NCBI GenBank assembly: GCA_019634415.1
Contig: JAHQVJ010000057.1
Span: forward strand, 83,495 to 147,494
Source: Myxococcales bacterium
GTDB lineage: Bacteria; Myxococcota_A; UBA796; GCA-2862545
Direction of reading: 5' to 3'
DNA: 64,000 bases
The notes under the pieces are model-generated. The model worked only from the letters and a program-made list of their open reading frames with translations, was not told where the DNA came from and searched no databases. This document shows, one piece after another, positions 23,604 to 32,418 of this stretch. The number at the start of each line of letters is the position of its first letter. Position 1 is the stretch's first letter. The translations under genes and the position numbers were made by a program.

Positions 23604-25088
23604 CTACTGATCTGAGGCGCGATCGCCAAGGGCCAGGGGCGACAAGGTAGGCCAGGGCGCGATCCGCTCCAGTTGCCCCGCGATCTCCAGCAGCCAGTCC
23701 TCACGACCCATGGGGGCGAGCACGTGCGCTCCGACCGGGAGCCCACCAGCGAGCTTGCCCGTGGGGATGGAGATGGCGGGCAGTCCGGTGGCGTTGGCGA
23801 CGGGCAGGTGGCCGACGTAGCGGAACAGGCGATCCACGAGGGCCTCGCGCGGGCCGGTGGGGGTGAGGGTGCCGATGGCGGCGGGTGGCTGAGGCAGCGT
23901 GGCCGACAGCCACAGATCGTGCTCGCCGAAGAAGGCCCTCAGCTCGTCGGCGGTGTCGTCCAGCGCTTGCTCTGCGAGCCACAGGTCGCTCGGGTTCAGG
24001 CCGGAGTCGAGGGCAGCCAGGCGGCGGGTGAAGGCCTCCACCGGTGCCCCGCCGTCCATCACGGGCAGCGACATCAGCATGCGAAACACCCAGGGTCGTC
24101 GGGTGATGGCCTGCAGCCACCCGGGCAGCGGCGCCTCTCGCTGAGCGCTCTTGAAGAAGACCCCGGCGCCGGCGCACCACAGGGCCCCGAAGGCCTCGCC
24201 GAAGGGCTCGCTGGCCACCGGCGGGTCCACCTCCACGATCCGGTGCCCAGCGTCGGACAGTACATCCGCGGTGGCGCGTATGGCTGTTTCCACGTCGGGA
24301 TGCAACCGCTCGCCGAAGAAGCCTCGGGAGGTGAAGGCGATGTCGCGCGGGGTCGGATCCCGCTCGATGCGGCTCACGTAGGGCTGAGCGGGCGGAGGAA
24401 GCGCGAAGCGGCCCAGCGCACCGCTGGTGACGTCCAGCATGCGCGCGGCGTCGCGCACGGTGCGGGTGACCGCAAGGTAGCTGACGAAGCCTTGGGGCGG
24501 ATCCATGCGGCTGCAGGGGTTGCGGCCACGGCTCGGCTTCAGGCCCACCAGCCCGCAGGCCGAGGCGGGAATGCGGATGGAGCCGCCGCCGTCGGAGGCC
24601 TGGGCGATGGGGACGATCCCCGCCGCCACGGCTGCAGCGGAGCCTCCGCTCGATCCTCCAGGGCTGTAGCCGTGCTTCCAGGGATTGTGAGTGGCCCCGT
24701 AGGCGGCGGGCTCGGTGAGCGGCACCAAGCCGAGCTCGCTCATGTTGGTGCGTCCCAGCGCCACGAAGCCGGCCTTCAGCATACGCTCGGCCACGGGATG
24801 CGTGTCCGGAGGCAGGTAGTCCTTGAGCAGGCGCGAGCCCATCGTCAGCGGTCTGCCGGCGATCTCCAGGTCGTCCTTGAACAGGAACGGCACGCCGCGG
24901 AAGGGCCCGTCCTGCGGAAGGTCCTGTAGGGCCTCGTCGGGATCGAAGCGGTGGACCACGATGTTGAGGTGTTCCAGCTGACCGATGCGGCTGGTGGCCT
25001 CGGCAGCGAGCTCGGCCGGGCTCACCTCGCCGCGCGCCACGGCCTCGGCCATGGCGGTGCCGTCGAGATCCACGTAGGCATCGGTCAT
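23604..25088 (-). CDS. amidase (amidase-signature family)
   Basis: The 494-residue protein is a full-length amidase-signature enzyme. The unusual triad Ser-cisSer-Lys is visible: Lys71 in FLFKDDLE, cis-Ser146 in [12 protein letters not shown], and nucleophile Ser170 in [12 protein letters not shown]. It hydrolyses amide bonds; members include 6-aminohexanoate cyclic-dimer hydrolase, fatty-acid-amide-like enzymes and the GatA subunit. GatB and GatC genes are not nearby and the C-terminal half does not look like GatA, so a catabolic amidase is likely. No signal peptide is present. It is divergent from the epimerase at 25124 across 35 bases. Confidence 0.92.
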   Translation of the reverse strand: MTDAYVDLDGTAMAEAVARGEVSPAELAAEATSRIGQLEHLNIVVHRFDPDEALQDLPQDGPFRGVPFLFKDDLEIAGRPLTMGSRLLKDYLPPDTHPVAERMLKAGFVALGRTNMSELGLVPLTEPAAYGATHNPWKHGYSPGGSSGGSAAAVAAGIVPIAQASDGGGSIRIPASACGLVGLKPSRGRNPCSRMDPPQGFVSYLAVTRTVRDAARMLDVTSGALGRFALPPPAQPYVSRIERDPTPRDIAFTSRGFFGERLHPDVETAIRATADVLSDAGHRIVEVDPPVASEPFGEAFGALWCAGAGVFFKSAQREAPLPGWLQAITRRPWVFRMLMSLPVMDGGAPVEAFTRRLAALDSGLNPSDLWLAEQALDDTADELRAFFGEHDLWLSATLPQPPAAIGTLTPTGPREALVDRLFRYVGHLPVANATGLPAISIPTGKLAGGLPVGAHVLAPMGREDWLLEIAGQLERIAPWPTLSPLALGDRASDQ

Positions 25089-25123
25089 CGCGTCCCCCTC
25101 GCCAGGGTTGTACTCTCTGCAGC

Positions 25124-26110
25124 ATGCGGGTGTTGGTCACTGGAAGCGCGGGTCACCTCGGCGAGGCCCTGATGCGGCTGCTGCCGGGGGCTGGGCACGA
25201 TCCGGTGGGGCTCGACGTGTTGCCGAGCCCCTTCACCCAGGTCGTGGGCAGCATCTGTCAGCCTGGCGTGGTGCAGGCGGCGCTGCGCGAGGTCGACGCG
25301 GTGATCCACACGGCCACCCTGCACAAGCCCCACGTGGCCACCCATCGCAAGCAGGACTTCGTGGACGTGAACGTGACGGGCACGCTCACGCTGCTCGAGG
25401 AGGCCTGCCGGGCCGAGGTGCAGTCCTTGGTGTTCACGAGCACCACCAGCGCCTTCGGCGCCTCGCTGACGCCGCCCGATGGGGCGCCTGCGGTGTGGGT
25501 GGACGAGGATCTGCCAGGCGTGCCGAAGAACATCTACGGCGTGACCAAGACGGCCGCCGAGGATCTCTGCGCCTTGTTCCATCGGCGGCACGGGCTGCCG
25601 GTGGTGGTGCTGCGCACCTCTCGCTTCTTCCCCGAGGACGACGACAACGCCGCAACGCGTGAGGCCTTCACAGACGTGAACGCCAAGGTCAACGAGCTGC
25701 TGTTCCGCCGCGGCGACCTGCACGACATGGCCACAGCTCACCTGTGCGCCCTGCGTCGTGCGCCGGAGCTGGGTTGGGCCAAGCTGATCGTCAGCGCCAC
25801 CACGCCCTTCGAGCGATCCGACGCGGCGAGGCTGCGTGCGGCACCGCTCGAGGTCGTCCGGCGGGTGATTCCGGAGGTCGAGAGCACCTATGCGGCGCTG
25901 TCCTTCCGGCTGCCGGACACCATCGGTCGCGTCTACGACAACGGGCGGGCTCGCGCAGCACTGGGCTGGCAGCCGCAGCACGACTTCGCGAGTGCGCTTC
26001 AGCAGCTGAAGCGAGGGGAGCCCTGGGGCAGTCCGCTCGCGCGGGAGGTGGGTGCCAAGGGCTACCACCCCGGACGAGCCTTCACGGACGGGCCCTACCC
26101 CGTGGACTGA
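25124..26110 (+). CDS. NAD-dependent epimerase/dehydratase family protein
   Basis: The protein has 328 residues and belongs to the extended SDR family. The N-terminal NAD-binding motif is VLVTGSAGHLG. VDAVIHTATLH and VNVTGTLTLLEEAC follow, then the catalytic YGVTK (Tyr and Lys), with FTSTTSAFG supplying the Thr/Ser. The C-terminal part binds the substrate (HDMATAHLCALRRAPELGWA). Such enzymes modify nucleotide sugars or other carbonyl compounds. No sugar-biosynthesis neighbours point to a specific substrate. The ATG lies 35 bases from the divergent amidase start. Confidence 0.88.
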   Translation: MRVLVTGSAGHLGEALMRLLPGAGHDPVGLDVLPSPFTQVVGSICQPGVVQAALREVDAVIHTATLHKPHVATHRKQDFVDVNVTGTLTLLEEACRAEVQSLVFTSTTSAFGASLTPPDGAPAVWVDEDLPGVPKNIYGVTKTAAEDLCALFHRRHGLPVVVLRTSRFFPEDDDNAATREAFTDVNAKVNELLFRRGDLHDMATAHLCALRRAPELGWAKLIVSATTPFERSDAARLRAAPLEVVRRVIPEVESTYAALSFRLPDTIGRVYDNGRARAALGWQPQHDFASALQQLKRGEPWGSPLAREVGAKGYHPGRAFTDGPYPVD

Positions 26111-26114
26111 GGGC

Positions 26115-26183
26115 CAGCGGCTGCCGACCACGTAGTCGACGAACGCTCGGACTCGGGTGAGCATCTGGCGAGTGTGCGCAGGC
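26115..26183 (-). pseudogene. possible remnant of a LysR-family C-terminus
   Basis: On the minus strand the short gap between two genes reads PAHTRQMLTRVRAFVDYVV, very like the end of many LysR proteins (SRQLSPRVRAFVDF pattern; compare RVRAFVDLL at the end of the LysR gene in this window). Codons differ from that gene, so it is not a recent copy. No start and no proper stop remain. The match is only about 20 residues and could be chance. Confidence 0.3.
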
Positions 26184-26762
26184 TCACTCGCAGGTGGTGT
26201 TGGGCTGGCCGCAGTGCGATCCCGCCGGCAACCAGCCCGTCACCGTCTTGCCCTTCGCGTCTTCCCACTCCGCCTTCAGCGCGGGTCCGTCGCAGCCCTT
26301 GACGGTCAGCGACTCGATGGGCAGGGCGATGGCCTCGTCGGCGTCGGCGTCGGCTGCAGCGCCGTACATCGGCTTCGCCGACGCGCCGTATTCGTCGGGG
26401 GTACGCAGGTTGGTGGTGAGCAGCTCGATCCCCGCCCACCCGGATGGCAGGGAGGTGCCGCTCTCGCTGGGCTTCACGAAGGCCCAGGGTCCCTTCACCT
26501 GCGTCACCGTCACCTCGGTGTCCACGGGCAGGGCCGACAGCTCGGCGGCCCCTCGCTCAGGGTGCTGGTAGAGCATCAGCCCCTGTGGGTCGGACTCGTA
26601 GACGTACAGCTGTACATCGCAGGCGGTGGCCCCGTCCACGGCCTCGGCGGCGACGGCATCCGCGATCTCGTCTTCGGGGGCGGGAGCGGCGGCGGGCTGG
26701 GGCGCGGGAGTCTCGGGGGTGCCACAGCCCAGGAAGGCCAGCAGCACGGTCGCGGTGGTCAT
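26184..26762 (-). CDS. small lipoprotein, SH3-like
   Basis: The 192-residue lipoprotein (MTTATVLLAFLGCGT) has an Ala/Pro linker and a beta-rich domain. That domain contains LYVYESDPQGLMLYQHPERG, VDTEVTVTQVKGPWAFVKPS and KTVTGWLPAGSHCGQP, which is reminiscent of bacterial SH3-type repeats. Such domains bind peptides or cell-wall material. The function is unknown. The start codon overlaps the stop of the HD/kinase gene by four bases (ATGA), so the two are translationally coupled on the minus strand. Confidence 0.72.
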   Translation of the reverse strand: MTTATVLLAFLGCGTPETPAPQPAAAPAPEDEIADAVAAEAVDGATACDVQLYVYESDPQGLMLYQHPERGAAELSALPVDTEVTVTQVKGPWAFVKPSESGTSLPSGWAGIELLTTNLRTPDEYGASAKPMYGAAADADADEAIALPIESLTVKGCDGPALKAEWEDAKGKTVTGWLPAGSHCGQPNTTCE

Positions 26763-27886
26763 TCGGTCCTCACGTGGTGAACCTGGTGTGCCTCCGACAG
26801 GGTCGGTGGCTCCCAGCGGCGAATCATACGCCTCACGGCGTGCTGTGGAACCGGGTCGGTGCGCTTCCTATTCCGTCGGCGGATCCCCTCCGGGGTGGAT
26901 TCCACGTGCACGATCTCCACCCGAGCGCCGTAGTCGAGGCCGAGCTGCACCAGCGGGGCGCGATGCCGTTTGGAGAGGTTGGTGGCGTCCCAGATGAAGG
27001 AGGTGCCGGCTCGCAGGTGTACTCGGGCTTGCTCCTTGCCTGCCTGTACGATGCCGCCTTGCTCGTCGTCGTGGGACACCCCTCGCGCGGCTCGTAGGGC
27101 GTCCAGCGACACCACCGGTCGATCCGCGCGGTGCTCGGCCACCCAGTGGGTCTTCCCCGAGGCGGGCAGTCCGCACATCAGGGTCAGGGTGCAGCGGGGC
27201 TCGAAGTGAGGGTCGGCGCTGCGGTGCTGCTCGGGCTTGCGGCAGAAGGTCAGGCGGGCGTGCTCGCTGGGGAACTCGGCCGGGCCGGTGGCGCAGCGCT
27301 CCTCCTCGGCGAGTGCTGCGAACAGCTCGATGTGCTCCAGCACATTCGCCTGATCGACGCAGGTGCGACCGCGCATGTCGGCCTCCGCGAGCACCGACAG
27401 CCGGTCCAGTCGGCAGACCAGGCTCGCCAGCAGCACGTGCCGCTCGGGTCGATCGCGCTCGATGCACCACATGGGAAGCTGGTGGTGGGCCACCATGTGG
27501 GCGATGCGCTCGCGGAGATCGGGTGGCGCTCCGGCGTGCCAGAGGATCTCCCTGGCCATCGCGCAGCCCTTGCGCGAGTGACCGCGCGCGCTCACTCGGC
27601 CGTCGTCGAGCACCTGGGTGCTGATGGGCTTGGCCACGTCGTGCAGCAGGGCAGCGAGGTACAGCTCGCGCTGGACCTCGGGTGTTGCCTGCCGGTAGGC
27701 CGGCAGATCGAGCAGGGCCCGGAGCACCATCCGGGTATGGATCCAGACGTCGCCTTCGGCGTGGTACACCGGGTCCTGCGGGCAGTCTCGCATGGCGCGC
27801 ACCCAGTCGTAGGCAGCGTCGAGACCCTCCCAGTCGAGGGTGAAGTCCGGTGGTCCGGGGATCTGTTCGAGCAAGGGATGGGGCAT
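26759..27886 (-). CDS. HD-domain phosphohydrolase fused to a PNK-like kinase
   Basis: This 375-residue cytoplasmic protein has two domains. Residues ~40-215 form an HD metal-dependent phosphohydrolase (WIHTRMV, LLHDVAKP with His82-Asp83, then MVAHHQLPMW). Residues ~230-375 form a P-loop kinase with Walker A GLPASGKT (239-246), SLDALRAARG, WDATNLSKRHR, and a lid rich in Arg (RRRNRKR). The second half is like polynucleotide kinase and AAA_33-type enzymes. Related two-domain proteins occur in bacterial RNA repair systems, but no ligase is adjacent. It is divergent from the RNB ribonuclease, which suggests a shared RNA-processing role (inference). The start ATG at 27886 overlaps the ATG of the divergent gene within GCATGC. 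Confidence 0.85.
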   Translation of the reverse strand: MPHPLLEQIPGPPDFTLDWEGLDAAYDWVRAMRDCPQDPVYHAEGDVWIHTRMVLRALLDLPAYRQATPEVQRELYLAALLHDVAKPISTQVLDDGRVSARGHSRKGCAMAREILWHAGAPPDLRERIAHMVAHHQLPMWCIERDRPERHVLLASLVCRLDRLSVLAEADMRGRTCVDQANVLEHIELFAALAEEERCATGPAEFPSEHARLTFCRKPEQHRSADPHFEPRCTLTLMCGLPASGKTHWVAEHRADRPVVSLDALRAARGVSHDDEQGGIVQAGKEQARVHLRAGTSFIWDATNLSKRHRAPLVQLGLDYGARVEIVHVESTPEGIRRRNRKRTDPVPQHAVRRMIRRWEPPTLSEAHQVHHVRTE

Positions 27887-29453
27887 GCAGTCGAAGACGG
27901 TTCCCGAGCACATCACGGCGCTGATGCTCGAGCATAGCCTGCAGTCGGAGTTCCCCGACGAGGTGACGGCCCAGGCCGACGCCCTGGCGGCGGATCCGGG
28001 CATCGACGATCCGAGCCTGGACGACCTGCGGTGGATGCCCTTCTGCACCATCGACGAGGTGCACTCCCGCGACCTCGACCAGGCGCTGTACCTGGAGCAG
28101 AAGGGAGATCACCTCGTCGCCTACTACGCCATCGCGGACGCGGCGCACTTCGTGCCGCTGCGCTCTGCGCTGTTTGCGGAGGCCCTGCGGCGCGGAGCCA
28201 CCGTGTACATGGCGGGCCACGTGGTGCCCATGCTGCCGAAGATCTTGTCGGAAGGCGTGATCAGCCTCAATCCCCACGTGGATCGGCGGGCGGTGGTCTG
28301 GCGGATGGAGGTGGGGGCCGACGGCCGGTGCGTGTCGGCCACCGTGCGGCCGGCGCGGATCCGCTCGCGGGCGAAGCTCGCCTACGACGGCGTGCAAGCC
28401 TGGTTCGACGGCGGGCCCCAGCCGTGCTCGGATCCCGGGGTGCTCGGCAGCCTCGAGCTGCTGCGGGAGTTCGGCCTGCGGCGGCTGACGGTGGCCGAGG
28501 AGCAGGGCCTGGTGCGGTATCGGCGACGGGAGCTGGAGGTGGGCACCGATGCGGCAGGGCTGCGCTTCGTGGCCCACGGCGACGACCGCAACGACGTGGA
28601 GCGCTACAACGAGCAGCTGTCGCTGCTGTGCAACGTGCAGGGCGCGCTGGCCCTTGCCCAGCATCCCGATCCCGACAGGCTGCTGCAGCCCATCTACCGG
28701 GTGCACGAGCCGCCCGAGACGCAGCTCATGGCGCGGATGTCCGATCAGCTGACGGAGCTGGTTCGTCTGCGGGGGCTCGACGCGGAGCAGTGGTCCTGGA
28801 GCCCCGACTCCGGTCGGTCGCTGGCGGCGTTCCTCGACGGCCTCCCACGCGAGGGGGCCGGCCGCCGACGAGCCATGGCCATCCATCGGCAGGCCGTGCT
28901 CATGAACCGCGCCGCCAGCTACCGAGCGGATCCCGGGCCGCACTACGGGGTGGGTGCTCCGGTGTACGGCCGGTTCTCGGCGCCCATGCGCGAGATCGTG
29001 GGGGTGTTCCTGCACCAGGAGCTGGCCGAGATGCGGGCAGCGCAGGCCGCCGCGTTGCCCGATGGCTTCGACACGCCGGAGGCCGTTCGCGACGCCGTGG
29101 TTCAGGCGGCGGGCAGGAGCCGCTCGCTGCAGCGCGTGGTGGATCGCACGCTGAATCGACTGGCGCTGGACCACCTCTTCGAGCGAGCATCGGGGCCACT
29201 GCCAGCCACCGTGATGGGCGTGACCAAGGGGCGGGTGCATCTGCAGCTGGACCAGCCGCCCATCGACGCGAAGGTGTACTTCCACCACGTGCGGGATCGC
29301 ACCGGTCCGCTGCGGGCGGGGCCGCTGGGGCTGGCTGCGCTGCAGGAAGACGGCACCCCATGGGTGGCCGTGGGCGATGCGGTTCAGGTGGTGGTGATGG
29401 GGCGTGATGCAGAGCGTGATCGGTGGGCCCTGGATCTGCACGTCGGAGGGTGA
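27885..29453 (+). CDS. RNB-domain ribonuclease (RNase II/R-like)
   Basis: The protein has about 522 residues. It degrades RNA 3'-to-5' through an RNB catalytic domain. The metal site reads TIDEVHSRDLDQALYLE (Asp57, Asp63, Asp65, with Gln where E. coli RNase II has a fourth Asp). YYAIADAAHFVPLRSALFAEALRRGATVYM follows, the conserved RNB core. The DLDQ form of this site is found in a recognised subfamily, as far as I recall. No cold-shock or S1 domain precedes the core, so it is shorter than RNase R. ATG 27885 overlaps the divergent ATG, so a later start (for example 27924) is possible. The NAD-epimerase gene follows at 2 bases. Confidence 0.85.
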   Translation: MQSKTVPEHITALMLEHSLQSEFPDEVTAQADALAADPGIDDPSLDDLRWMPFCTIDEVHSRDLDQALYLEQKGDHLVAYYAIADAAHFVPLRSALFAEALRRGATVYMAGHVVPMLPKILSEGVISLNPHVDRRAVVWRMEVGADGRCVSATVRPARIRSRAKLAYDGVQAWFDGGPQPCSDPGVLGSLELLREFGLRRLTVAEEQGLVRYRRRELEVGTDAAGLRFVAHGDDRNDVERYNEQLSLLCNVQGALALAQHPDPDRLLQPIYRVHEPPETQLMARMSDQLTELVRLRGLDAEQWSWSPDSGRSLAAFLDGLPREGAGRRRAMAIHRQAVLMNRAASYRADPGPHYGVGAPVYGRFSAPMREIVGVFLHQELAEMRAAQAAALPDGFDTPEAVRDAVVQAAGRSRSLQRVVDRTLNRLALDHLFERASGPLPATVMGVTKGRVHLQLDQPPIDAKVYFHHVRDRTGPLRAGPLGLAALQEDGTPWVAVGDAVQVVVMGRDAERDRWALDLHVGG

Positions 29454-29455
29454 GC

Positions 29456-30466
29456 ATGTCGGGCAAGGAGCTGCTGGTGCTGGGAGGCACGTCCTTCGTG
29501 GGGCGGGCCATGGCGACGGAGGCGCTGGCGGCGGGCTTCCGCGTCACCGTGCTGAACCGCGGCACCCAGCCGCCGGTTCAGGGTGTGCGGGCCTTGGAGG
29601 GGGACCGCACCGAGGTGGATGGGCTGGCGGCGCTCGCTGCCGATCCGACCCGGTTCGATCTGGTGTTCGACACCTGGTCGGGCGACCCGGACGTCGTGCG
29701 CGCCTCGGCCGCGCTGCTGCAGGACCGCGCCGATCGCTACGTCTACGTGTCCAGCCGATCCGTCTACGCGTTTCCGCCGGCCGAAGGGGCCGACGAGTCG
29801 CATCCGCTGGTGGATCTCGACAGCGACGAGACCCACGCCTACGCCGTCGCCAAGCTGGGCGGGGAGCGGGCTGCCCAGGAGGTGTTCGGTGCTCGGTCCG
29901 CCGTGCTGCGGGCGGGGCTGATCCTGGGGCCTCACGAGAACGTGGGGCGGCTGAACTGGTGGCTGTATCGCTTCGCGCAAGGGGGCACGGTGATCGTTCC
30001 CGGCCCGCCGGAGCTGACGTTCCAGCACGTGGACGCGCGCGATCTGGCTCGGTTCGCGCTGCAGCTGCAGGCGGACGGCAGCGCCACGGACGTGGTGGGC
30101 CCGCCGGGTCAGGTCACGATGCAGCAGCTCTTCGAGGCCTGCCAGGCGGCCACGGCAGGCGGCTGCGAGCTGCGCTGGGTGTCGCCCGAGGCGGTGGAGG
30201 AGGCGGAGGTGGGTCAGTGGACCCAGCTGCCCATCTGGCTCACGCCTGGCCCCGTCCACGCCGCCATGCACGGCAGCGACGTGTCGAAGGCACTGTCGGA
30301 GGGGCTTCGGTGCCGCCCGCTGGCGCAGACGGTGGCCGACACCTGGGCGTGGATGGCCTCGCTGCCGGACCGCAGCGATGCGCTGGTGGACGGTGTGGGG
30401 CTGTCGGCTGAGGCCGAGGCGAAGCTGTTGGCGGCGTCGGTGGGGAGGAAGGAGGAGAGCGACTAG
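29456..30466 (+). CDS. NAD-dependent epimerase/dehydratase family protein
   Basis: The protein has 336 residues, with the Rossmann start LLVLGGTSFVGRAMATEAL followed by VTVLNRGTQPP. It resembles the isoflavone-reductase-like and mRNA-binding-protein branch of the extended SDR family (GTxFxGR signature). YVYVSSRSVYAFPP and AYAVAKLGGERA supply the Ser and Lys of the active site. The enzyme's substrate is unknown. The start at 29456 follows GGAGGGTGAGC and lies two bases after the RNB stop, so the two genes are one operon. Confidence 0.85.
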   Translation: MSGKELLVLGGTSFVGRAMATEALAAGFRVTVLNRGTQPPVQGVRALEGDRTEVDGLAALAADPTRFDLVFDTWSGDPDVVRASAALLQDRADRYVYVSSRSVYAFPPAEGADESHPLVDLDSDETHAYAVAKLGGERAAQEVFGARSAVLRAGLILGPHENVGRLNWWLYRFAQGGTVIVPGPPELTFQHVDARDLARFALQLQADGSATDVVGPPGQVTMQQLFEACQAATAGGCELRWVSPEAVEEAEVGQWTQLPIWLTPGPVHAAMHGSDVSKALSEGLRCRPLAQTVADTWAWMASLPDRSDALVDGVGLSAEAEAKLLAASVGRKEESD

Positions 30467-30579
30467 GGCGATCGCGGATCTCCTGCTCCCGACCTCGGAT
30501 ATCGAGCGCATGCGATCGGCATTGACCGTGGGCGCCATTGATGTGGCGCGGTGCGTCTACGCGCGCGCAGGGAGGCACC

Positions 30580-32418
30580 ATGGTGTGGTGGCTGTGCAGC
30601 GGCGGGGCCTGGGCGGGAACCTGGCAGGTGGACCATGCGCTGTCGCTGCAGGACGCCATCGACGCCTCCGAGCCCGGCGACGTGATTCGGATCGCCATAC
30701 CCGAGGTGCGCGGCTCCTTCGTGGTCTCTCACGCGCTGACCATCGAGGCCGTGAAGGGGCAGACCGTGACGGCCTTCGTGGAGGCAGGTCCCTACAGCAG
30801 CCCGCTGAACGGCTTCGTGTACGCGTCCGCGGACGAGGGTGCGTCGCCCTTCACCGTGACGCTGCGGAACCTGACTGTGGACGCAGGGGGGCAGTTTCGC
30901 GCGCTGAAGGTCGACCACGGCACGCTGCGACTGGAGCAGGTCGAGATCCGGGAGGGCCGACTGACCGACGCGTGGGGGGGCTGCATGCTCGTCCAGCACG
31001 GGGGGCGGCTGGAGGTGGTGGACAGCACCGTGGTCGACTGTGAGACCAGCTACTCCGGGGGCGCCGTGGCGGTCGCAGCGAGCAGCTCGCTGCAGGTGTG
31101 GCGCAGCCAATTCACCAGCAACCTGGGCGGATCTGGTGGTGCCGTCGCCTGCTTTGGTGACTGTGAGGTGTTCGACAGCACGTTGTCCTTCAACCAGGCG
31201 CTGGTCGCCGGTGGTGCGATCCGGTGCGACGGTCGGTGTGATCTGCAGGGCAACCTGTTCAGCGGAAATCGAGCGGAGACCACGGGGGGCGCGGCCTACC
31301 TCAAGTCGAGCGGGATCCTGTCCGGCAACCGCTTCTGCGACAACCGGGCGGAGGAGCAGGGCGGGGCAGTGGGGGTGACCTCGGAGATGGAGCGCATCGA
31401 GCGCAACGTGTTCTGGGGCAATCGCGCCACCACGCGCGGTGGGGGCGTGTGGCTCAACCGCAGCGCGGTGCTCGCCAACAACACGTTCGTCGGCAACCGA
31501 GCGAGCGCGGGTGGGGCGTTGCACGCCAGCAGCTCCTCCGACGTGCTTGTGGCCAACAGCATCGTGGTGGACCACGAGGTGGGGAACCATGCCTTCAGCC
31601 GGGGAGGGAACAGCGTGCTCACGCTGGACCGGCTGCTCGGCTGGGACTCGGGCGGGAACGTGGACGTGCCGCTGTCGGGTCCGAACGTGCTGCTCGAGGC
31701 CCCGCCGATCACCGGAGATCCGCGCTTCGTCACCGAACCCCTGACGGATTGTGAGTCCGACGATCTGCACCTTCGCTTCCGCAGTCCGGCCATCGGCGCG
31801 GGGAACGAGGAGATCGACGACGACCTGGGCGCATTCCCTTGCGACGACGAGATCCCGGGCAACGGGGTGGACGACGACTGCGACGGCACGGAGCTGTGCT
31901 ACGTGGACGTCGATGGAGACGGGTTCGCAGGCACGCTGACGGTGGAGGGCTCCGTGGGGTGTCTGGCGCCTGGGGAGTTCTCCGTCGCACGAGACTGCGA
32001 CGATGGCGATGACGCCGTGTTCCCCGGGGCCACGGAGGTCTGCGACGGGCAGGACGGCGACTGCAACGGCATGGTGGACGACATCGAGGGCACCGTGTCG
32101 CTGTGGCCCGATCTGGATGGGGACGGGTTTGGCGCTGGCGAGTCGGTTCAGGGACCTTGCTCGCTGAAGGGCTACTCGCTGGTGGATGGCGACTGTGCGC
32201 CCGACGACGCCGATGCGTTTCCGGGCGCGCCCGAGGCCTGCGACGGGCTCGACACCGACTGTGACGGAGCCGAGCTGGCTTCCTGCGACGGGTCGCGCCA
32301 GAGCGAGCTGGCGGACGCGGACGCAGGCTGCAGCTGCGGCAGATCCGGACCCACGCCCTTGGCGGCGTGGGGGCTGGTGGTGCTCGGGCTGCTCCGCCGT
32401 CAGGGCGCCAGCACGTAG
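30580..32418 (+). CDS. surface protein: beta-helix repeats, MopE-type calcium loops and MYXO-CTERM-like anchor
   Basis: The protein has 612 residues from ATG 30580, chosen for the GGGAGGCACC upstream; a weak signal WWLCSGGAWAG follows. Residues ~30-420 carry a right-handed beta-helix of the polymorphic outer-membrane repeat kind (SGGAVAVAASSSL, SGGAVACFGDCEV, GNRAETTGGAAYLK, WGNRATTRGGGVWLN). About residues 430-570 hold MopE-like acidic loops (VDVDGDGFAGTLT, ATEVCDGQDGDCNGMVDD). The C-terminus SCGRSGPTPLAAWGLVVLGL ends in a short basic tail, like the MYXO-CTERM sorting signal with a Cys cluster, a membrane helix and positive residues. It should be anchored at the cell surface. The end overlaps the convergent lipoprotein gene by 19 bases. 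Confidence 0.82.
   Translation: MVWWLCSGGAWAGTWQVDHALSLQDAIDASEPGDVIRIAIPEVRGSFVVSHALTIEAVKGQTVTAFVEAGPYSSPLNGFVYASADEGASPFTVTLRNLTVDAGGQFRALKVDHGTLRLEQVEIREGRLTDAWGGCMLVQHGGRLEVVDSTVVDCETSYSGGAVAVAASSSLQVWRSQFTSNLGGSGGAVACFGDCEVFDSTLSFNQALVAGGAIRCDGRCDLQGNLFSGNRAETTGGAAYLKSSGILSGNRFCDNRAEEQGGAVGVTSEMERIERNVFWGNRATTRGGGVWLNRSAVLANNTFVGNRASAGGALHASSSSDVLVANSIVVDHEVGNHAFSRGGNSVLTLDRLLGWDSGGNVDVPLSGPNVLLEAPPITGDPRFVTEPLTDCESDDLHLRFRSPAIGAGNEEIDDDLGAFPCDDEIPGNGVDDDCDGTELCYVDVDGDGFAGTLTVEGSVGCLAPGEFSVARDCDDGDDAVFPGATEVCDGQDGDCNGMVDDIEGTVSLWPDLDGDGFGAGESVQGPCSLKGYSLVDGDCAPDDADAFPGAPEACDGLDTDCDGAELASCDGSRQSELADADAGCSCGRSGPTPLAAWGLVVLGLLRRQGAST

Noticed and set aside
23604..25088. GatA subunit of the aminoacyl-tRNA amidotransferase
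   Set aside because: No gatB or gatC genes adjoin and the C-terminal half does not resemble GatA; a stand-alone amidase is more likely.
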